Positions 41,934 through 51,003 of a stretch of DNA of 64,000 nt are shown here, piece after piece. The notes beneath the pieces were generated by a model. That model did no database searches. It saw only the letters and a program-made list of their open reading frames with translations, and was not told where the DNA came from. The position numbers and the translations under genes are program-made. Position 1 is the first letter of the stretch. Every line of letters begins with the position of its first letter. The DNA is from Acidobacteriota bacterium (GTDB lineage: Bacteria; Acidobacteriota; Vicinamibacteria; Vicinamibacterales; UBA8438), in assembly GCA_009838525.1 (NCBI GenBank), contig VXRJ01000032.1, forward strand, positions 1-64,000, read 5' to 3'.

Positions 41934-44537
41934 TCAGAACGAGACCGTCGCGGTCATCGAAACGGTCCTCGGGGCGCCGAGCCAGGCGGCGTTCTCGGTG
42001 ATGGCGGAGAGATAGGCCTTGTCGAGCAGGTTGTTCGCCACGATCGAGAACTCGGTGGACCGGAGCAGATCGCTCAACGCCTCGCCCGAGAAGCTGACGT
42101 AGGCATCCAGCAACCAGTACTCGTCCGCGTACCAGTCGGCCAGCAGGCTGACGCGCCGCGACGACGTGTACTTGGCGGTCAACCCCGCGCCGACGGGGCC
42201 GCTACGGTCGAGCGAGACGACCCAGAGGCGGGCCGGTACGCCGGTGACGTCGGTCCCCGGCACGATGCCCTGGTTCGTGTCGACGAGCGGATCGCCGGTC
42301 CCCAGGTATGCCGAGTCGTTGAACGTGAAGGCCGTGTACAACGACGTCTGACGCGGCATCTGCACCGTCGCGGAAAACTCGACGCCTCTCGTATCGATGC
42401 CGCCCGCGTTGAAGTAGGCGCCGCCACCGGGGACGAGGTAGTTGGGACCGGCGGGCGTCTGCGGGCCGAGGTAGAAGATCCGGTTCTCGAAATCGATGTC
42501 GTACCAGGTCGCGCCCAGCGCCACCCGCTCCGCTGCATATTGCAGCCCGACATCGATGTTCGAGGCGGTCTCCGGCTCGAGGAGGTCCAGGCTGCGGCCT
42601 GGCACCTCGAGCAGCGTGGCGCTAATCGCCTTGAAGTTCTCGGAATAGCCGGCGAAGAGGTCGAGGCCATCGACGGGCGTCTCGTACGTGACCCCGCCGG
42701 AGAAGAGCAGGTCCGAATCGGAGTCGACCGCCAGATCCGGATCGACCCCGAACCGATCCTCGCGCGACACGCCGACGAGAAACTGCTTGACGCCCCCGCT
42801 CAGCGCGAACGGGCCGGCGTAAATCGTCTCCTCGACGTACCACTTGAAGACACGTTGCGGGAAGTCCCACTCGTACTGGTGCCAGTAGGCGTGCTCGTTC
42901 CACTGGAAGCTGAGGATGGGATCCAATATCCGATGCCAGTCCCGGCCGAGGTCGCGCCGCGAGTCCTCGTACCACACACCGGCGCGCAATGTGCTGCCAG
43001 CCGCGCCGACGGAAGCGAACCACTCCTCGTCCAGGGTGACGCCGAGGCGGTCCTTTCCGTAGTGACTGTGCCGGTACGACTGCACTGCCGTTGCGCCCGG
43101 ATGGCACGCGGGGTCTACGGCCGGACCGCCCGAGCCGTAGTAGTTGAAGACGTAGGTTGACATGCAGCCGGGGGTCGGTCCGACGGCGGCGCCCATGCCA
43201 TTCACGAAACGGATCAGTCCGAGTTCCGCGCCGCCCTGCACCGGCAGGCCGCCCAGCAGCTCCGACTCCGGCCCGCCGCCGTCGTCCGTGACGTCCACGA
43301 TATAGGGTGGCAACCAGTCGCCCCGGCCCCGGTTGCGGTGGAAATAGGCGCCCAGGTTCACCGACGTGACGTCGCTGAAAGACCAATCCGCCTTGACGTA
43401 GGCGAACGTGTTGTTCCGGCGGGTCTGCCAGCCGGGCCGGTAGAACTGATTCAGGTACGGCACGCCCGGCCAGTCGCCGATCAGGCGGTCCCAGCGGGGG
43501 TTGGCGCGGAAGTCGGCCTCGCTGTAAAGCCGCTGGTAGGTGTCCTCATGGATGGTGTCGTACGACAGGTAGCTCGTCAGATCGAGGCGTCCGTGCGACG
43601 AGACGAGCTTGGCCGCGACGTGCTCCCGCTCGTTCCGCGCGGAACCCTGCACCCAGTCCGTCGACTCCTGGCGGACGGCGGCGATCCAGGCGCGCGTCTC
43701 CCCGCCGAACAGCGGTCCGCTGTCGACCCGCATGGACAACCGCTGGCCGGCGTTCTCGCCGATCGTGGCCGACGCCGTGTAGGTCCGCTCCGCCGCCGGG
43801 TCGTCCGTCTGGTAGTCGAAGGTGCCACCCAGCGCTTCGACCGACCGGGAGGCGATGTCCGCGGTCCCCTGCGATACCTCGACGCCGCCCAGGTTCATCG
43901 GGTCGATGAACCGGTTCGCCTTGGCGCCGCTGAAGTAGTCGGACGTGCCGTTCGGAAAACCGTCGATAGTCGTGCCGATCTGCGCTTCGCTGATGGTCAC
44001 CTGGAAACCGCGCAGCGCAACGTTGCTCGACCAGTCATCGAACCCGTACGCGTCCCCTTCCTGGATCGATACTCCGGGCAGGTTGTCCACGACCGACGTC
44101 ACGCTCGTGATGTTCGACTGCTGCAGCATCATTGGCTCGGCGACGATGTTACGGGCGAAGATCCGGGGTTCCTCGGCAACGACGCTCACCGTTTCGAGCC
44201 GCCGGGCGACCTGCAGGACGACCGGGACGGTTTGCGTGGCTCCCGCCTCGACGGAGACGGGGAGTTCGACCGTGTCGAAACCCGGCAGGATGGCCGCGAC
44301 GACATAGTCTCCGGCCGCCAGGTCGGCCACCACGTAGGAGCCGTCGCCGCCGGTCACGCGCTCCTCGCGCACGCCGGGACCGGTCACCGTCACCACGACG
44401 CCAGGTAACGGGCTGCCGTTCGCGTCAACGACCGCGCCTTCGATGGCTCCAGCCGGCTGGGCGACGGCCGACGCCGGCCATAACAGCACGACCGCAACAA
44501 GGCAGAATCGGGCAAGGCTATTCGAACAGGTCGTCAT
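41934..44537 (-). CDS. TonB-dependent receptor with N-terminal carboxypeptidase-regulatory domain
   Basis: An 867-residue receptor. The signal peptide (RFCLVAVVLLWPASAVAQ) is followed by a carboxypeptidase-regulatory domain (about 30-115; GAVVDANGSPLPGVVVTVTG, DGSYVVADL) and a plug (about 120-245; VVDNLPGVSIQEGD, ALRGFQVTISEAQIG, GVEVSQGTADI). The beta-barrel contains LDLFAGYSENFKAI and EPETASNIDVGLQY and ends in aromatic TVSF. The sequence is close in style to siderophore/xenosiderophore-type receptors. No SusD partner is next to it. It reads away from mqnB. Confidence 0.93.
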   Translation of the reverse strand: MTTCSNSLARFCLVAVVLLWPASAVAQPAGAIEGAVVDANGSPLPGVVVTVTGPGVREERVTGGDGSYVVADLAAGDYVVAAILPGFDTVELPVSVEAGATQTVPVVLQVARRLETVSVVAEEPRIFARNIVAEPMMLQQSNITSVTSVVDNLPGVSIQEGDAYGFDDWSSNVALRGFQVTISEAQIGTTIDGFPNGTSDYFSGAKANRFIDPMNLGGVEVSQGTADIASRSVEALGGTFDYQTDDPAAERTYTASATIGENAGQRLSMRVDSGPLFGGETRAWIAAVRQESTDWVQGSARNEREHVAAKLVSSHGRLDLTSYLSYDTIHEDTYQRLYSEADFRANPRWDRLIGDWPGVPYLNQFYRPGWQTRRNNTFAYVKADWSFSDVTSVNLGAYFHRNRGRGDWLPPYIVDVTDDGGGPESELLGGLPVQGGAELGLIRFVNGMGAAVGPTPGCMSTYVFNYYGSGGPAVDPACHPGATAVQSYRHSHYGKDRLGVTLDEEWFASVGAAGSTLRAGVWYEDSRRDLGRDWHRILDPILSFQWNEHAYWHQYEWDFPQRVFKWYVEETIYAGPFALSGGVKQFLVGVSREDRFGVDPDLAVDSDSDLLFSGGVTYETPVDGLDLFAGYSENFKAISATLLEVPGRSLDLLEPETASNIDVGLQYAAERVALGATWYDIDFENRIFYLGPQTPAGPNYLVPGGGAYFNAGGIDTRGVEFSATVQMPRQTSLYTAFTFNDSAYLGTGDPLVDTNQGIVPGTDVTGVPARLWVVSLDRSGPVGAGLTAKYTSSRRVSLLADWYADEYWLLDAYVSFSGEALSDLLRSTEFSIVANNLLDKAYLSAITENAAWLGAPRTVSMTATVSF

Positions 44538-44714
44538 CGTCTTCGCGCGCTCCCTGATTCGGAGGGGCTGCTGGGCGGCAGAGGCACAGGACTAGATAGC
44601 ACAATTGCCGAACGCGTTAACACTCAATTCGACGGGGGCGGGCAGCACACTTCGGAGCCGCGCCGGCACGTCTCTCACCCAGCGCACGTTGTAGGATGGC
44701 AGTACGTCAAGCTG

Positions 44715-45377
44715 ATGGCCGTTCCGCACACCCTGGTGCTGGTCCCGACCGAGATCGAGCGCCGTCACCTCACCCGGCACCGGGGCTTCGGGGTGGATGC
44801 GCCGTGCGAGTTGTGCGGCTTCGGGCCGGTGGCGGCGGCGGCGCGAGCCCGGAACGCCATCGCCGCCCACGAGCCGGAGCGCGTCATCCTCGTCGGCATC
44901 GCCGGTACGTTCGATCCCGGCGGGCTCCCGGTCGGCACCGCCGCCGTGTTTCCGTCGGTCCTGATGCACGGAGTCGGCGTCGGCGTGGCCTCGTTCGTGC
45001 CGGCCGCGTCCCTCGGGTACCTCCACTGGCCTCGAAGCGAGGGCTCGGAGGCCGACGCGCCGGAAGCCCTCGCTCTCGCACGCCCCGTCCCCCCCGCGGC
45101 CGGTGCGCTTCTAACCGTGTGCACCGCCTCGGCCACGGAAGCCGAGGCCCGGGAGCGCCGGACGGTGTTCCCCGGCGTAGTGGCCGAGGATATGGAGGGC
45201 TTCGCGGTGGCCCTGGCCTGCCGGCTCGCCGGGGTTCCCCTTGCCATCGTGCGCGGCATCTCGAACGCGGTCGGTGACCGACGGTTCGAGCACTGGCAGA
45301 TGCCGGAAGCGCTCGATGCCGCCCAACTCGTGGCGGCGGACCTGCTGCGACGGCCCAGTTGGAGCCGCGCGGCGTGA
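44715..45377 (+). CDS. mqnB: Futalosine hydrolase
   Basis: A 220-residue nucleoside-phosphorylase-fold enzyme. It hydrolyses futalosine to dehypoxanthine-futalosine and hypoxanthine in the alternative menaquinone pathway. It shows LVLVPTEIERRHL, VGIAGTFDP and the nucleosidase motif GVVAEDMEGFAVALAC, followed by LAIVRGISNAVGDR. The short length and the coupling to mqnD separate it from 5'-methylthioadenosine nucleosidases. The stop codon overlaps the mqnD start (GTGA). Confidence 0.92.
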   Translation: MAVPHTLVLVPTEIERRHLTRHRGFGVDAPCELCGFGPVAAAARARNAIAAHEPERVILVGIAGTFDPGGLPVGTAAVFPSVLMHGVGVGVASFVPAASLGYLHWPRSEGSEADAPEALALARPVPPAAGALLTVCTASATEAEARERRTVFPGVVAEDMEGFAVALACRLAGVPLAIVRGISNAVGDRRFEHWQMPEALDAAQLVAADLLRRPSWSRAA

Positions 45378-46234
45378 CGCCGATTCACCTCGGCATCTCC
45401 ACCTGCCCGAACGATACGTTCGCCTTCCACGGCATTCTGGAACGGCAGGTGGACCTGCAGGGACTCGACTTCCGCATCGAGCTGCTCGACGTCGAAGAGC
45501 TGAACCGGAGGCTGTTCGCGGGCGACTTCGACGTCGCGAAGGCGAGCTTTCATGCCGCTCTCTTCCTGCGCGACACGCTCGGCGTGCTGCCGGTCGGCTC
45601 GGCTCTCGGCTTCGGCGTGGGCCCCCTGCTGCTCGCGGCGCGTCCCGGCGCCCATCCCCGCGACCGCGTGCCGCAACCGGGCGGCGCCTCGCGATCCGCC
45701 CGCGTGCTCTGCCCGGGCGCCCACACCACCGCCACGTTGCTCTACCAGCTCTTTCACGCCGGTGAGGGCGCGGTGGAGCAGGTGGTGTTTTCGGACATCA
45801 TGCCCGCGCTCGAGGGCGGTGACGCCGACTTCGGCGTCTGTATCCACGAGGGCCGCTTCACCTGGCGCGCGCACGGCCTCGCGCTCGTCGAGGACCTCGG
45901 CGCCGTCTGGGAAGAGGCCACGGCGGCGCCACTCCCCCTCGGCGGCATCCTCGCGCGGCACACCCTCGGGGCCGAGACGATCGACGCCGTGAGCGCCGTC
46001 ATCCGCGACTCGCTGGCACACGGCCGGGCCCATCGCGCCGAGACCGTTCCGACCATGCGCCGCTATGCCCAGGAACTCACCGACGACGTGATGTTCCAGC
46101 ACGTCGATCTGTACGTGAACGACTGGACCACCGACCTCGGCGACACGGGACGGGCGGCGCTGGAAACCCTGGACCGCCAGGCCCGGGCGGCGGGCGTCGC
46201 CGCATCCGGCGGGCGGCCGCTCCGCGTGTACTGA
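45374..46234 (+). CDS. mqnD: 1,4-dihydroxy-6-naphthoate synthase
   Basis: A 286-residue protein of the periplasmic-binding fold used by MqnD, which converts cyclic dehypoxanthine-futalosine to 1,4-dihydroxy-6-naphthoate. Typical sequences are LGISTCPNDTFAFHGIL at the N-terminus, DVAKASFHAALFL, PGAHTTATLLYQLF and ADFGVCIHEGRFTW. The start GTG 45374 overlaps the mqnB stop; a TTG at 45359 would add five residues. Together with mqnB it indicates menaquinone synthesis by the futalosine route. mqnA, mqnC and mqnE are not in the window. Confidence 0.94.
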   Translation: MTPIHLGISTCPNDTFAFHGILERQVDLQGLDFRIELLDVEELNRRLFAGDFDVAKASFHAALFLRDTLGVLPVGSALGFGVGPLLLAARPGAHPRDRVPQPGGASRSARVLCPGAHTTATLLYQLFHAGEGAVEQVVFSDIMPALEGGDADFGVCIHEGRFTWRAHGLALVEDLGAVWEEATAAPLPLGGILARHTLGAETIDAVSAVIRDSLAHGRAHRAETVPTMRRYAQELTDDVMFQHVDLYVNDWTTDLGDTGRAALETLDRQARAAGVAASGGRPLRVY

Positions 46235-46253
46235 GACCTCAACCCCTATCGCC

Positions 46254-47819
46254 ATGGACACCGTTGCGGTCGGCGTCATTGTTCTCTACCTGGTCGCCGC
46301 CACCGCGGCCGGTAGCCTGATGGCGCGCCGCACGACGACATCCACCGGCTGGGCGGTGGCCGGTGGCGGGATGTCGACGGTGCTGGTGGCGGTGGGCATT
46401 GCCGGAACCCGCATCGGCGGGGCCGGGACCTATGGCGTGGCCGGCGACGTCATCAGCGGCGGGGTCTGGAACCTGTGGTGGTACGGCATCAGCACGTTCC
46501 TGGCCCTCTCCCTCGTGGGGCTCTTCTTCGCCGTCTACTACCGCCGGCTGCGCCTGCAGACGGTCGGCGAGATCTTCACCCTCCGCTGGGGAAACCGCCG
46601 CTGCCAGTGGCTGACGAGCCTCTGCGTGCAAACCGAGTACCTCATCGTCAACCTGATCGAGGCGTACGTCATCGGCGTCATCGTCAGCACGCTGACGCCG
46701 CTTTCGATGTTCTCCGGCGTGCTGGTTTCGGCCGCCATCTTCGCCACCTACGTCTCGCTGGGAGGGCTCTGGGGAACCGCGATCACCAACCTCATCCACT
46801 GCGCGGTGGTCCTGGTCGGTCTGACGGCGGTCGGCCTGCTGGGCATCGACCAGCTCGGCGGCTGGAGCGGCGTGACGGAGGCTCTCGCCGGGCACCTGAC
46901 GGCGGCGTCGCGCGACGTGGAGGCCTGGTGGGGATTCACCGGCGCCGGCTGGCTGCCGGTGTTCGCCATGATCTTCTCGGCCGCCATACACACCCCGGCC
47001 GCGTCGGTCTACACGAACTACGCGGCGGCGGCCCGCAACGAGCGGCAAATCGCTCCGGCTTTCGTGGCCGCCGGGATCATTGCGGCGCTGATGCCGATCC
47101 TGGCCGGGCTCATCGCGATCCTGACGACGGCGCGCTACGGGCTCGACACCGGGCTCACGGGCTACCGCAATCTGACCACGCTGGCCTCGGAAATCAGTCC
47201 GGTGGTGGGCGGCGTAGCGCTGGCCGCAGTGCTCGCCGCGGTCATCTCTTCCGGCGGACCGATCCTGCTGTCGAGCGCCACGATGTTCGTCCGCGACTGG
47301 CTGCCGTTCACTCGCCGCTACGACTCGGCCCGCCGGCTCCGGGCCTACCAGGCCACCACCGTCGCCTACGCCATCGTGGCCGCCCTGGCCGCGTGGGTCG
47401 TCGCCACCCGGACCACCATCTCGATTCTCGACCTCCTGCTGTTCGGCTTCGCAATGGTAGTACCGCCGGCCATTGCCGTCGGCTACCTCATCTACTGGCG
47501 ACGGACGACCGAGCGTGGCGCGTACTGGGGGATGGCGACGGGCTACGGAGCGGGACTCCTCTGGTTCGCGCTCATCAAGGTGGCCCTAGCGGCCGGCTTC
47601 AGCGCGCCGGCGGACGCCTCCGCCCTGTACCGTCTGCTCGTCTACTGCCTGACCGTGGACGGCGAGGGCATCGACCCGTCGTACGTCACGACCTTCATCC
47701 CACTGGTCGTAGTTCCGCTCGTATCGCGGCTGACAACCGACACATCCGGCGACCGCGAGCGGTTCTACGCCATGCTCGCAGGCGAGAAACCACCGGCTTC
47801 ATCGCAGTCGAGGTCTTAG
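46254..47819 (+). CDS. Sodium:solute symporter (SSS) family transporter
   Basis: A 521-residue membrane protein with about thirteen helices. It opens VAVGVIVLYLVAATAAGSLM, followed by WAVAGGGMSTVLVAVGIAGT and GGLWGTAITNLIHCAVVLVG, and in the second half PVVGGVALAAVLAAVISSGG. These match the sodium:solute symporter fold. The solute cannot be read from sequence. It lies 19 bases after mqnD, so co-transcription is likely, and next to a Mrp-type Na+/H+ antiporter operon reading toward it. Confidence 0.88.
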   Translation: MDTVAVGVIVLYLVAATAAGSLMARRTTTSTGWAVAGGGMSTVLVAVGIAGTRIGGAGTYGVAGDVISGGVWNLWWYGISTFLALSLVGLFFAVYYRRLRLQTVGEIFTLRWGNRRCQWLTSLCVQTEYLIVNLIEAYVIGVIVSTLTPLSMFSGVLVSAAIFATYVSLGGLWGTAITNLIHCAVVLVGLTAVGLLGIDQLGGWSGVTEALAGHLTAASRDVEAWWGFTGAGWLPVFAMIFSAAIHTPAASVYTNYAAAARNERQIAPAFVAAGIIAALMPILAGLIAILTTARYGLDTGLTGYRNLTTLASEISPVVGGVALAAVLAAVISSGGPILLSSATMFVRDWLPFTRRYDSARRLRAYQATTVAYAIVAALAAWVVATRTTISILDLLLFGFAMVVPPAIAVGYLIYWRRTTERGAYWGMATGYGAGLLWFALIKVALAAGFSAPADASALYRLLVYCLTVDGEGIDPSYVTTFIPLVVVPLVSRLTTDTSGDRERFYAMLAGEKPPASSQSRS

Positions 47820-47858
47820 CCCTCGGCAAGGCCGATCCGCGGGCGCACATACGGTCGA

Positions 47859-48245
47859 TCAGCTGGTCGCGCCGGCGCCGTTGGTCGGGCCCTCACGGTT
47901 TCGGCCGTACTTCCCCTTCCACTCGTCGATCTGCGTCCTGTCCGACAGAGGGACATTCAGCCGGTACGCCGCGCGCGCAATCGCATGGGCGGCAACCGGA
48001 GCCGTCACCAGCAGAAAGACGATCGTCAGGCCGGCGATTGCGGTCTCGGCCGTATTCCGGAAGTAGAAGGCCGCTGCGCCGAACACCAGGCCAACCCCCA
48101 ACGTGCCTGCCTTCGTGGAGGCGTGCATGCGAATGAGCACGTCCGGCAGCCGCAGGATGCCGAGTCCGGCGACGAAGAGGAAGAAGCCTCCGGCCAGAAG
48201 GCACGCGGCGACGATCAGGTCCCACCAGGGGATGTCACCGGCCAC
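47859..48245 (-). CDS. mnhG: Mrp-type Na+/H+ antiporter subunit G
   Basis: A 128-residue subunit with three helices. The family core is LGILRLPDVLIRMHASTKAG, with GTLGVGLVFGAA following. The start is GTG 48245, 11 bases inside mnhF; the longer in-frame extension is antisense-like and lacks the fold. It is the last gene of the operon. The C-terminal tail is polar and longer than usual (TQIDEWKGKYGRNREG). Confidence 0.9.
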   Translation of the reverse strand: MAGDIPWWDLIVAACLLAGGFFLFVAGLGILRLPDVLIRMHASTKAGTLGVGLVFGAAAFYFRNTAETAIAGLTIVFLLVTAPVAAHAIARAAYRLNVPLSDRTQIDEWKGKYGRNREGPTNGAGATS

Positions 48246-48579
48246 CGGGTTCCTCCACCCCTTCGCTGGTGCTCTGACGCGATTGAGTAGCTCGGTCGTG
48301 CTGCTCGGCGTACCAGGCGAAGGCGACCGTCGCCAGAAAGGCCACCAGCGCCAGCGCCAAGGCGATGTCGAGAAAGTCCGGCTCGCTGTAAGTGATCGCC
48401 AGGAGGCCCGCGATGGCGACCGCCAGCACCGTGATGAGGTCAATCGATACGACGCGATCCGGCAGGCTCGGCCCCTTTACAAGCCGCACAAACGAGAAGA
48501 TCAGTCCCAGCACGGTCAGGACCGTCGTGACGTCGATCGCCCATCTGACGATCTGCGAGTGCTCCACGAGGTCCGTCAC
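48235..48579 (-). CDS. mnhF: Mrp-type Na+/H+ antiporter subunit F
   Basis: A 114-residue protein with three helices and the MnhF motif VKGPSLPDRVVSIDLITVLA. It overlaps mnhE by four bases and mnhG by 11 bases, so it is translated within the same operon. The last 20 residues are polar (SRQSTSEGVEEPGGR). Confidence 0.93.
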   Translation of the reverse strand: MTDLVEHSQIVRWAIDVTTVLTVLGLIFSFVRLVKGPSLPDRVVSIDLITVLAVAIAGLLAITYSEPDFLDIALALALVAFLATVAFAWYAEQHDRATQSRQSTSEGVEEPGGR

Positions 48580-49049
48580 TGCATGGCCTCCCGGACCAGG
48601 CGTTCGAAACCCGTCTTGATCCTCCTGCGCGTCTCGTCCGGATCGTCGACGAACATCTCGTGCACGTAGAGCGTCTTCCCGTCAGGGCTTACGTCGAGGC
48701 TCAGCGACCCGGGCGTCAATGAGATGAGATTCGCCAGCACCGTGATCTGTATCGGCTCCTCTATGTCCAGCGGCACGGCGATGATGCCCGGGCTAGATCC
48801 GTGCGAGGGCGTGATCACGTCCCAGGCGACCTGGAAGCTCGAGACCGTGAGCTCATACAGGAAATAGGCTCCCAGACGGGCCGCCAGCAGCACGCGCTTG
48901 AAGTAGGCGGTCTGCCCGAGCATGGGGCTCGACAGGCTCAAGGCCGCGAACGCCAGGAGAAAGCCCCAGAGGAAAGTCCCCAGGTCGAAGGTTCCGAACA
49001 ACGCGCACCAGCCGCCGGCGAGCAGCAGGTTCATCTGGAAGAGCTTCAT
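48576..49049 (-). CDS. mnhE: Mrp-type Na+/H+ antiporter subunit E
   Basis: A 157-residue subunit with two or three N-terminal helices (MNLLLAGGWCALFG, FLWGFLLAFAALSL). The conserved C-terminal half contains VLANLISLTPGSLSLDVSPD, LYVHEMFVDD and the terminal amphipathic helix. ATG 49049 overlaps the mnhD stop by four bases; an upstream in-frame extension into mnhD is not supported. Confidence 0.93.
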   Translation of the reverse strand: MKLFQMNLLLAGGWCALFGTFDLGTFLWGFLLAFAALSLSSPMLGQTAYFKRVLLAARLGAYFLYELTVSSFQVAWDVITPSHGSSPGIIAVPLDIEEPIQITVLANLISLTPGSLSLDVSPDGKTLYVHEMFVDDPDETRRRIKTGFERLVREAMQ

Positions 49050-50584
49050 TCCGCGCCGTCTCCGTAACCGCGCGCGGTTTCCGCGACACCGCCCCGGTCG
49101 AGCACGGCCTCGACGTAGATCGACGGGTCCATCAGCTCGGTGGCGGCGCGTTCCGCCAGCACGTAGAGAGGCCGGGCGTAGAGACCGATTACGAGGGTGA
49201 TGGTCGCCAGGGTCGCAATGGGAGCCAGCAGCAGCCACCGCCGCCGGGGCGGGAACGAGGGCATCGGCCCGGCCTCGTCCGGGCGAGCCTTCCAGAAGGC
49301 GTTGAGCCAGATCTTGGTCATCGAAAAGACCGTCAGCAAACCCACGACCAGCGCCACTCCCGCGAGGATGAATTCATCGCTCTCGACCGAGGCCCGGATT
49401 AGCAGCAGTTTCGCCCAGAAGCCGGATAGCGGCGGGAAGCCGGCCAGCGAGAACGCCGGTACGAAGAACAGCGTCGCGAGCAGCGGCCTGTCGCGGTAGA
49501 GCCCTCCGAGCGTCTTGAGGTCGGTGGATCCGGCCAGCCGATTCACGGCGCCCGAAACGAAGAAAAGGTTCGCCTTCACGATGATGTGGTGGATGACGTA
49601 AAAGATGCCGCCCAGCAACCCGAGCGTTGTGAAGAGCGCGAGGCCCAGGATCATGTAGCCGATCTGGCTGATGATGTGGAACGACAGAATGCGTCTCAAC
49701 TCGTTCTGCGAGGCGGCTCCAAGGACACCGGTGACCATGGTCAGGCCTGCCACCCAGAGCAGCAGCTCATGCGTGTACCCCACGTCGTCCCGGAAGATCA
49801 GCGTGAAGAACCGCATCAGGGCGTAGACGCCCACCTTCGTCAGCAGGCCGGAGAAAACGGCTGAAACCGCGGTCTGCGGCGTGTGATAGCTGGCCGGAAG
49901 CCAGAAGAAGAGCGGGAATACCGCCGACTTCAGGCCGAACGCGATGATGAACACCATGGCGACCAGGGTGAGCAACCCCTGGTTCTCGACCTCCTGCACG
50001 CGCAGGTGCAGGTCCGCCATGTTGAGCGTGCCCGTCAACCCGTACAGCAGGCCGATGCCGCTGAGCAGCAGTGTGGTCGCGATCAGGCTCAAGGCCGCGT
50101 AGCGCACGGCGCCGTCCAGTTGCGCCGGCGTTCCGCCCAGTACCAGCAGGGCCAGCGAGGCGATGAGCATGATCTCGAACCAGACGTAGAGATTGAAGAT
50201 GTCTCCCGCCAGGAACGCGCCGCACACGCCGGCCAGCAGGGCATGCAGCAAGGGATGCAGAGCATGGGAGAGTCGGCCGGGGCGGACGTCTCCGAAGGCG
50301 TAGATGACGGTGGCCAGCCCGATCAGGGCGGTGACCGCGACCATCGCCGCGCTCAGGTGGTCCGCGACCAGGGTGATGCCGTAGGGGGCCGGCCACCCGC
50401 CGATCTGGACCGAAACGATACCGTCGCGCCACACCGTCGACAGCAGGCCCGCAGCCGCCCCCGACAGGCCGATGGCGCCGGCCAGGCTCACGGCTCTCTG
50501 CATCCTCTCGCTGCCGCGGCCCGCGAAGCCGACTACGGCAGCGGCCAACGGAATCACGATCGGACAGATCAGCAGCCAGTTCAA
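49046..50584 (-). CDS. mnhD: Mrp-type Na+/H+ antiporter subunit D
   Basis: A 512-residue complex-I-like antiporter subunit with about fourteen helices. Conserved parts are IFNLYVWFEIMLIASLALLV with the essential Glu, FGLKSAVFPLFFWLPASYH with a conserved Lys, ALMRFFTLIFRDD, and QNELRRILSFHIISQIGYMI. It overlaps mnhC and mnhE by four bases each. Confidence 0.95.
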   Translation of the reverse strand: MNWLLICPIVIPLAAAVVGFAGRGSERMQRAVSLAGAIGLSGAAAGLLSTVWRDGIVSVQIGGWPAPYGITLVADHLSAAMVAVTALIGLATVIYAFGDVRPGRLSHALHPLLHALLAGVCGAFLAGDIFNLYVWFEIMLIASLALLVLGGTPAQLDGAVRYAALSLIATTLLLSGIGLLYGLTGTLNMADLHLRVQEVENQGLLTLVAMVFIIAFGLKSAVFPLFFWLPASYHTPQTAVSAVFSGLLTKVGVYALMRFFTLIFRDDVGYTHELLLWVAGLTMVTGVLGAASQNELRRILSFHIISQIGYMILGLALFTTLGLLGGIFYVIHHIIVKANLFFVSGAVNRLAGSTDLKTLGGLYRDRPLLATLFFVPAFSLAGFPPLSGFWAKLLLIRASVESDEFILAGVALVVGLLTVFSMTKIWLNAFWKARPDEAGPMPSFPPRRRWLLLAPIATLATITLVIGLYARPLYVLAERAATELMDPSIYVEAVLDRGGVAETARGYGDGAE

Positions 50585-50973
50585 TCTGCCGCCCTCTGCC
50601 CCGCATCTGCCCCGGCGTCCGCCGAGGAAGGTTCCGCGGCCCGCATGTGGTCGGTGTCCACGGTTTCCAGCTCCTGATAGGTCCGGAAGGCGAGCACCAG
50701 GGCGAACGTGAGCAAACTGAAGGAGATCACGATCGCGGTCAGAATCAACGCCTGGGGCACGGGGTTCGAGATGTCGGTGAGGGGCGCGGATTCTCCCGGC
50801 GCAATCAGCGGCGGCCTGGCCCGGGTCATGCCCCCGCTGGCGAAGATCACCAGGTTGGCGGCATGGGAAAGCAGCGCCAGCCCGAAGATGAAGCGCACGA
50901 AGTTACGGCTGAGCATCAGGTAGACGGTTGCCGCCATCAGGACGCCGACCAACACCGCGATGACTGGTTCCAT
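50581..50973 (-). CDS. mnhC: Mrp-type Na+/H+ antiporter subunit C
   Basis: A 130-residue NuoK-like subunit with three helices (VIAVLVGVLMAATVYLML, FIFGLALLSHAANLVIFASG, ALILTAIVISFSLLTFALVL). PVPQALILTAIVI is the family hallmark. It follows the mnhAB gene after a 30-base gap and overlaps mnhD by four bases. Confidence 0.94.
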   Translation of the reverse strand: MEPVIAVLVGVLMAATVYLMLSRNFVRFIFGLALLSHAANLVIFASGGMTRARPPLIAPGESAPLTDISNPVPQALILTAIVISFSLLTFALVLAFRTYQELETVDTDHMRAAEPSSADAGADAGQRAAD

Positions 50974-51003
50974 CAGTGATACTCCTGCCGCCCGCGAACC
51001 CTG